This document shows, piece by piece, positions 5,672 to 9,289 of a stretch of 9,289 nt of DNA. The translations under genes were made by a program, and so were the position numbers. Where the stretch lies: assembly GCA_002482705.1 (NCBI GenBank), contig DLGM01000430.1, forward strand, positions 1 through 9,289, in the 5' to 3' direction. Source of the DNA: Cyanobacteria bacterium UBA7694. Lineage in GTDB: Bacteria > Cyanobacteriota > Sericytochromatia > UBA7694. The notes under the pieces are model-generated. The model searched no databases and was not told the origin of the DNA. It was given only the letters and a program-made list of their open reading frames with translations. Within the stretch, counting starts at the first letter, position 1; each line of letters begins with the position of its first letter.

Positions 5672-7054
5672 CTAACCGGCCCCTTTCTGGAATTTAGACA
5701 GAATAGAGCGTACAAAAGGAATATTTTCAAGCTTTTTCAAAGGCAACAAGAAGATGCCCTTGAACATATTCTTTTGGAAGTCTTTTTCTTCCTCAATACG
5801 TCCAGAAACAAAGCGATCTGTATTTGCTCGGGCATGCTCTTCCGAATAGTTCGAAATTTCACCCGTTGCTTCCCAGATACCATCGTTACAGGCATACTTG
5901 AGCTTTTGCTCAAGTTGTTTGGTAAACTCAATCCGCTTTTGATAGTTCTTGTAATAGATGGAAAGCATAAACAACGCGCCCCCCAGGGCATAAGCAGCCA
6001 ACTTCATGGAATAACCCACGTTCAGCTTGCCATACATAATTTCGGAAGACACCACTTTCAGGGCTTCAGACATCATTTTAGGGTCGTCATCATGGGGTGA
6101 AACAGCCATTAAGCTGGTGACCAACATTTTGATCGCCCCTTGCGTTTGAATATCGTTTTCTTTGGCTGCTTGCATCGTACCTTGAACAATTTCACGGACG
6201 ATTTCGCGGTACTGGGGAGACAAAATGTCGGGCGCTTCAGCCATTGCTTCAATGGTTTGGTTGAGCAACACCTTTTGCATGTTGGCACCCATACCGTTTT
6301 CCCCATTGGGATCAGCATTGGCTGCTACCGCCGTAAAGACAGCGGCACCCACCGCCCCCAAACTGTACATGGAAATTTGTTCACGAATACTGCGCTCCTG
6401 AGCCTTAGCAGTTGTCTGAGAAATACTGCTCGGCTGGAACATGTCTTGGGTTTGGCCCTCCATGACAGGAGATCCTTTAAGCGCCCCTAAAGAGGTGCGT
6501 CGCCCCGTATCAGCAGCCTGCACTTTGGGCACCCCGCCAGCAACAGCGGGCAGACCGGGAGCACCGCCTCCCGCCATACCCCCACCACCGCCACTACTAC
6601 CGCCGCCAGGCTGACGTGGACGGCGCCGTTTGCGCTCTTGGCCTTCACCACTCTCTTCTTCTTCTTCGCGATCACGCTCCCGTTTACGCTTAACTTTATG
6701 GTCCCGATCATCTTTCTGATGGGTATCCGTTTCTTTAGAGCGCAAAATGGTGGAAGAGGGGTTGTAGTTATCACCCTTAAATTGGGCAGCTTCCTCACCT
6801 GGTGGCTTAACATCTAGGTGCATCCGGGTCGCTTGTTCAGAGTTATAAACATTACTCTGAGCCGCAGGAGTTGCTGACTGGGTACCGCCCTGATTGGTTT
6901 TGGCTACTTCAGCCTTTGCAACCGGGTTGTCAAACTGGGTTTTGGAGGCCGCAGCCTCAGGGGCCTTGGCGGTTTTATTCTCTGTATGCGCGCGCGCATT
7001 GGTTTCAGTAGTCTGACCTTGGGTGCTGTTCCGCTGAACTCGTGTCACTGCCAT
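5672..7054 (-). CDS. Probable membrane protein with long disordered charged N-terminus
   Basis: This 460-aa protein is the first gene of the operon. Residues 1-105 are low-complexity, rich in Thr, Ala, Asn and Gln, with no signal peptide. Residues ~106-148 are densely charged: a basic cluster (HKVKRKRERDR), an acidic one (EEEEESGEGQE), then a second basic one (RKRRRPRQ). A Gly-rich linker follows at ~150-175. From ~215 the protein looks folded: hydrophobic segments at ~230-247 (YSLGAVGAAVFTAVAANA) and ~349-368 (SMKLAAYALGGALFMLSIYY) are likely membrane helices, separated by ~100 mostly helical, soluble residues. A charged helical C-terminus (370-428) ends in a hydrophobic, basic tail (FKGIFLLPLKKLENIPFV). 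If both segments span the membrane, the two ends lie on the same side. The start is ATG 7054 with AGGAG about 11 bases upstream. No family is recognised; the operon partners are an unknown 154-aa protein and a HEAT scaffold. Confidence 0.8.
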   Translation of the reverse strand: MAVTRVQRNSTQGQTTETNARAHTENKTAKAPEAAASKTQFDNPVAKAEVAKTNQGGTQSATPAAQSNVYNSEQATRMHLDVKPPGEEAAQFKGDNYNPSSTILRSKETDTHQKDDRDHKVKRKRERDREEEEESGEGQERKRRRPRQPGGGSSGGGGGMAGGGAPGLPAVAGGVPKVQAADTGRRTSLGALKGSPVMEGQTQDMFQPSSISQTTAKAQERSIREQISMYSLGAVGAAVFTAVAANADPNGENGMGANMQKVLLNQTIEAMAEAPDILSPQYREIVREIVQGTMQAAKENDIQTQGAIKMLVTSLMAVSPHDDDPKMMSEALKVVSSEIMYGKLNVGYSMKLAAYALGGALFMLSIYYKNYQKRIEFTKQLEQKLKYACNDGIWEATGEISNYSEEHARANTDRFVSGRIEEEKDFQKNMFKGIFLLPLKKLENIPFVRSILSKFQKGAG

Positions 7055-7102
7055 AAGAGAGCGTACTCCTGAGCCTATTAAACTTATAAAGTGAACATTT
7101 TA

Positions 7103-7132
7103 ATCATACTACATAATTTTAAGTAAAACCAA
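7103..7132 (-). promoter_or_regulatory. Probable promoter of the three-gene minus-strand operon
   Basis: On the minus strand, TTGGTT (7132-7127) is followed after 18 bp by TATGAT (7108-7103) in AT-rich sequence. The start of transcription would fall near 7096, about 40 nt ahead of the ATG at 7054. It is a reasonable but not perfect match. It lies back to back with the coaD promoter in a 162-bp divergent region. Confidence 0.45.
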
Positions 7133-7164
7133 GGGTGCGCTTGCTCAGCGTACGAAGCGCTATC

Positions 7165-7173
7165 TGATACAAT
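7165..7173 (+). promoter_or_regulatory. Possible extended -10 promoter for coaD
   Basis: TGATACAAT is an extended -10 element (TG-N-TACAAT) that would start transcription near 7180, about 37 nt before the coaD ATG. No good -35 hexamer lies 16-18 bp upstream (TTGCTC at 7141 is 21 bp away), which is common for extended -10 promoters. Confidence 0.45.
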
Positions 7174-7216
7174 TGAGCCCATCAAGGGAGTTCACCCAAA
7201 GTAGGAGCATCCAAAT

Positions 7217-7708
7217 ATGTCAAAAGCCTTTTATCCTGGTAGTTTTGATCCCGTCACCATGGGCCATATCGACATTATGGAGCGAGCTTACCATCTCTTT
7301 GATGAGCTGGTAGTAGCGGTTTCAAAAAACATCACTAAAAAATGTATGTTCACGGTTCAAGAACGTGTTGAAATGATTCAAAAATCCACGCCACATTTGC
7401 CTGGCTTAAAAGTCGAGATCTGTGAGGGTTTAATCGCAGATTACGCACAACAGATCGGGGCTCAAGTGATCATTCGTGGCTTACGAGCCGTTTCTGATTT
7501 TGAAATCGAGCTCAAAACAGCATTGATGAATAAACACTTAAATCCTGAGATCGAGACGGTGTTCCTGATGCCCAAAGCCGAGTACCTGTTTTTGAACTCC
7601 AGTTTGGTCAGAGAAGTGTCCTACTTTGGCGGAAATATCCGCGATTTTGTCCCCACCTATGTTGTCGAATGTCTGGGGAAAAAATATAATGAGATAAAAG
7701 AAAAGTAA
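7217..7708 (+). CDS. coaD: Phosphopantetheine adenylyltransferase
   Basis: This enzyme transfers AMP from ATP to 4'-phosphopantetheine, giving dephospho-CoA, the penultimate step of coenzyme A synthesis, in the cytoplasm. The 163 residues match the full length of the family. Key motifs are all present: YPGSFDPVTMGHIDI (residues 6-20) with the nucleotidyltransferase TxGH signature at 14-17; RGLRAVSDFEIEL (87-99), which forms part of the substrate pocket; and the ATP-binding FLNSSLVREV (125-134), followed by FGGNIRDFVP. The last motif has Asn127 where most relatives have Ser (SSS), a mild change. An AGGAG at 7203-7207, 9 bases before the ATG, fixes the start. The coiled-coil gene follows after 13 bp and a TPR gene after that, so CoA synthesis and the two unknowns are probably co-transcribed. 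Confidence 0.97.
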   Translation: MSKAFYPGSFDPVTMGHIDIMERAYHLFDELVVAVSKNITKKCMFTVQERVEMIQKSTPHLPGLKVEICEGLIADYAQQIGAQVIIRGLRAVSDFEIELKTALMNKHLNPEIETVFLMPKAEYLFLNSSLVREVSYFGGNIRDFVPTYVVECLGKKYNEIKEK

Positions 7709-7721
7709 AGAGAACGTAAAA

Positions 7722-8201
7722 ATGGTCCAATCCAGCCCCGCCGCGCTGCTCATTGATCGGCTCGAAGAGTTGATCCTAAACAGCCCCAAAATCCCTTTCA
7801 GCACCAAAGTGATGATTGACGAAGAGCGTTTTTTTGAACTGTTGGACCGCCTGCGCGAAGATCTGCCTACGGAACTGGCCGAAGCCGAGCGTATTATGCA
7901 ACACCAACAAGCGATTTTGGCCGAAGCCCAAAGCAAGGCTGAAAAGATGATCGAGCTAACCAAAGAAAAAGCACGGCAAGCCGTAGAGCAGAGTGAATTG
8001 GTGCGACAAGCCCAGCAAATGGCCGAACAGGTTCGTCAAGCCACTGAACGTGAGCTACGTCAACAGCGTTATGAAACGGACAAGTACAGCGAAGAAGTGC
8101 TCGCCAGTCTCGAGGAAAAAGTAAGCCAAGCGCTGGTGATTGTCCAGAGTGGGCGCAGCAATTTGGCACGCAATATGCAAGCCAGTCAACCGGATGCCTA
8201 A
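7722..8201 (+). CDS. Coiled-coil protein of the coaD-linked DivIVA / ATP-synthase-b-like family
   Basis: This 159-aa protein has a short N-terminal module (AALLIDRLEELILNSPKIPF, then VMIDEERFFELLDRLREDLP), followed by a long coiled coil from ~50 to 140 rich in Ala, Glu, Gln and Lys (ELAEAERIMQHQQAILAEAQ and on), with YETDKYSEEVLASLEEKV near the end. From memory, the same layout (LEEL-...-P-....V..+EE...LLD.LR..LP.E...A) occurs in proteins encoded beside coaD in Clostridia, often labelled ATP synthase b-like, and in actinobacterial SepIVA, a DivIVA-like septation protein near coaD. It has no membrane segment, so it is not a true ATP synthase b subunit. A role in envelope growth or division is inferred from the actinobacterial relative only. 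The ATG at 7722 is preceded by AAAGAGAACG. Confidence 0.8.
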   Translation: MVQSSPAALLIDRLEELILNSPKIPFSTKVMIDEERFFELLDRLREDLPTELAEAERIMQHQQAILAEAQSKAEKMIELTKEKARQAVEQSELVRQAQQMAEQVRQATERELRQQRYETDKYSEEVLASLEEKVSQALVIVQSGRSNLARNMQASQPDA

Positions 8202-8210
8202 TTTCGCCTC

Positions 8211-8678
8211 ATGTTACGACGCCCACCCCCGCCCCCAGCTCGCCCCAATCGTTATCAAACACTCTTGATTGATGGCAAGCGTTTTTTTGAAGCGGGAGAC
8301 TATGCCACAGCTTTACAGATTTATCAAAGTGCCTGCCAGATGGCTCCACCAGGCGATAATCAGCCCTTTGCCCAAGCCTGTAAATGCATCCGCCGTGTAG
8401 CTCGCACCTTTTTGAAACAAGAGGACTATGCCACCGTTGCCCGGATGATCGAAGAGATGTTTCAGCTCAATGGGCAACGCCCCAATTTAAAGGGGGCCGA
8501 TTATAAAATCTTAGGCCAATGTTATCTTGCACTCAATCGCCTAGAAGCCGCTGAAGAGGCCTTGCAGACTGCTGAAAAACTCGACCCGGCCTTACAACCC
8601 GATTTGCAGCGTTTGCGCCACCAATTAAAAACTGAGCAATTGGGCAACGCCTTTAAAAACCTGTACGAAAAAACCTAA
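8211..8678 (+). CDS. Small TPR-repeat protein
   Basis: This 155-aa protein starts with a polyproline patch (RRPPPPPARP, 3-12). Helical repeat pairs follow: residues ~15-45 (LLIDGKRFFEAGDYATALQI, with the TPR signature G...F..GDY..AL..Y..A), ~52-88 (a degenerate unit, TFLKQEDYATVARMIEEMF), and ~96-128 (YKILGQCYLALNRLEAAEEA, a good TPR with .G.CY..L.R...A...L..A..LDP). TPRs bind peptides or partner proteins. No signal peptide is present. The ATG at 8211 lies 9 bp after the previous stop with no clear ribosome binding site, so translation may depend on coupling to the coiled-coil gene; the next in-frame ATG is far inside. Its partner is not evident; the coiled-coil neighbour is the obvious candidate. 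Confidence 0.85.
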   Translation: MLRRPPPPPARPNRYQTLLIDGKRFFEAGDYATALQIYQSACQMAPPGDNQPFAQACKCIRRVARTFLKQEDYATVARMIEEMFQLNGQRPNLKGADYKILGQCYLALNRLEAAEEALQTAEKLDPALQPDLQRLRHQLKTEQLGNAFKNLYEKT

Positions 8679-8713
8679 GCTGCTCCAATCAAAAAGCGCT
8701 TAAATATCCATAA

Positions 8714-8741
8714 AAGTCCGGGCCCAAATGGGCCCGGACTT
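8714..8741. terminator. Hairpin terminator between convergent genes
   Basis: The perfect 12-bp arms AAGTCCGGGCCC (8714-8725) and GGGCCCGGACTT (8730-8741) flank an AAAT loop. The T-run is better on the minus strand (TTTTA after the stem), so it mainly ends the gene at 8766-9289. It lies 36 bp past the TPR gene stop and could also serve that unit, although only TT follows on the plus strand. Confidence 0.85.
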
Positions 8742-8765
8742 CGGAGTTAGAATAAAAAGTAACCG

Positions 8766-9289
8766 TTAGCGATAACGCGGGACGCTGTAGTTCACGACCG
8801 GACGCAGAACGCGATTGGCATTCAACTGCGGACCGAACAGCTCACCGGGAATCGGGACAAAACGCTTAGGATCCATGAACTGACCACGCTCTTCCGCATA
8901 GAAGAAGATCTTACCTTCCACGGCATTCAGGCGACGCAGGCGGCTCTGCGCAGACAGTTCAGGCGTTTGATACTCTAAATCTTTTTCATTGACCCCAATA
9001 ATTTGTTTGGTGTCATTGTCATGTTTCATGATGTAGAGATCTTTGCGCTCAGAAGAAACTTTTAAATCGATGTAAAAACTGAAGTTGCCACTGGTCTGGG
9101 CTGCAAACTTCATGCTGCGATCAAAGTACTCAGCAGGAGTCGCCGGAGGAGTCGCAAACAGTGCTTTGGTTGCCAAGAACTTGGATTCAACGTTCTTATC
9201 GGGATTCTCAAAACCACCCAGCGCCCAACCAGACACTTTTAAGGTCATGACTTTTTGGATTTCGGCTTTCACCATATTGGCATCGGGGA
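8766..9289 (-). CDS. C-terminal part of an unrecognised protein (5' end outside window)
   Basis: The frame is open to the right edge, giving 173 complete codons; a Met at 9275 is present but has no ribosome binding site ahead of it, and the reading continues upstream (PDAN), so the gene probably starts outside. The visible part is mixed alpha/beta with strand-like stretches (VMTLKVSGWALGGF, GNFSFYIDLKVSSERKDLYI, GKIFFYAEERGQF). It ends in a Pro/Arg/Asn-rich tail (LFGPQLNANRVLRPVVNYSV) with final YR. No membrane segment, lipobox or catalytic motif is visible. The first residues could follow a signal peptide outside the window. I do not recognise a family. Confidence 0.7.
   Translation of the reverse strand, partial: PDANMVKAEIQKVMTLKVSGWALGGFENPDKNVESKFLATKALFATPPATPAEYFDRSMKFAAQTSGNFSFYIDLKVSSERKDLYIMKHDNDTKQIIGVNEKDLEYQTPELSAQSRLRRLNAVEGKIFFYAEERGQFMDPKRFVPIPGELFGPQLNANRVLRPVVNYSVPRYR

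Noticed and set aside
5660..6490. Plus-strand open frames opposite the 460-aa gene (146 and 116 residues)
   Set aside because: They are antisense shadows; the minus-strand frame has the membrane segments, ribosome site and operon spacing.
6487..6813. 108-residue minus-strand open frame inside the 460-aa gene
   Set aside because: It is a shifted frame of the low-complexity charged/Gly-rich region, with no ribosome site of its own.
5672..7054. Type III secretion translocator-like protein (two membrane segments, polar N-terminus)
   Set aside because: The spacing of hydrophobic segments is loosely similar, but no chaperone, needle or secretion gene is nearby and no family motif is seen.
7722..8201. 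ATP synthase subunit b
   Set aside because: There is no N-terminal membrane helix and no other ATP synthase gene nearby; only the coiled-coil composition is similar.

Overview
The window is 9.3 kb of bacterial chromosome with compact gene spacing, Shine-Dalgarno-type starts on several genes, mixed ATG/GTG/TTG starts and GC-rich hairpin terminators. A lipoprotein and a Sec-exported SH3/NlpC-P60-type protein point to a didermal or at least envelope-rich bacterium. No gene names the organism. A prolyl-tRNA synthetase of the insertion-free, archaeal/eukaryotic-like class, a HEAT-repeat protein, and a coaD followed by a coiled-coil gene would fit several deep lineages. My weak guess is a non-photosynthetic relative of Cyanobacteria (Melainabacteria/Sericytochromatia-like), but nothing here proves it. 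I see no tRNA, rRNA, CRISPR array, insertion sequence or phage gene.

Layout. (1) Positions 2-1799, plus strand: the C-terminal half of proS, then after 4 bp an exported SH3b + NlpC/P60-fold protein whose catalytic residues all appear to be replaced. The unit ends in a perfect 19-bp hairpin shared with the convergent gene. (2) Positions 1853-2494, minus strand: a lipoprotein of unknown function with a good sigma70-type promoter (TTGACG-N16-TATAAT) and a leader that can form alternative hairpins. (3) Positions 2795-3829, plus strand: a two-gene unit of unrecognised cytoplasmic proteins, one helical and one alpha/beta, ending in a bidirectional terminator. (4) Positions 3882-7054, minus strand: a three-gene operon read right to left. 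It encodes a 460-aa protein with a long disordered, charge-rich N-terminus and two probable membrane segments, a 154-aa unknown protein, and a 441-aa HEAT-repeat scaffold. The genes are spaced 3 bp apart and then overlap by 4 bp (ATGA), so they are very likely co-translated and may form one complex. This is the best candidate for an undescribed system. (5) Positions 7217-8678, plus strand, divergent from that operon: coaD (coenzyme A synthesis), a coiled-coil protein resembling the DivIVA/ATP-synthase-b-like family found next to coaD in other bacteria, and a small TPR protein. (6) Positions 8766-9289, minus strand: the C-terminal part of an unrecognised gene that enters from the right edge, with its own terminator.

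Only proS and coaD can be named with confidence. The rest are described by architecture. All three convergent junctions (about 1820, 3860 and 8728) carry a strong near-symmetric hairpin, so the transcription units appear well insulated from one another.
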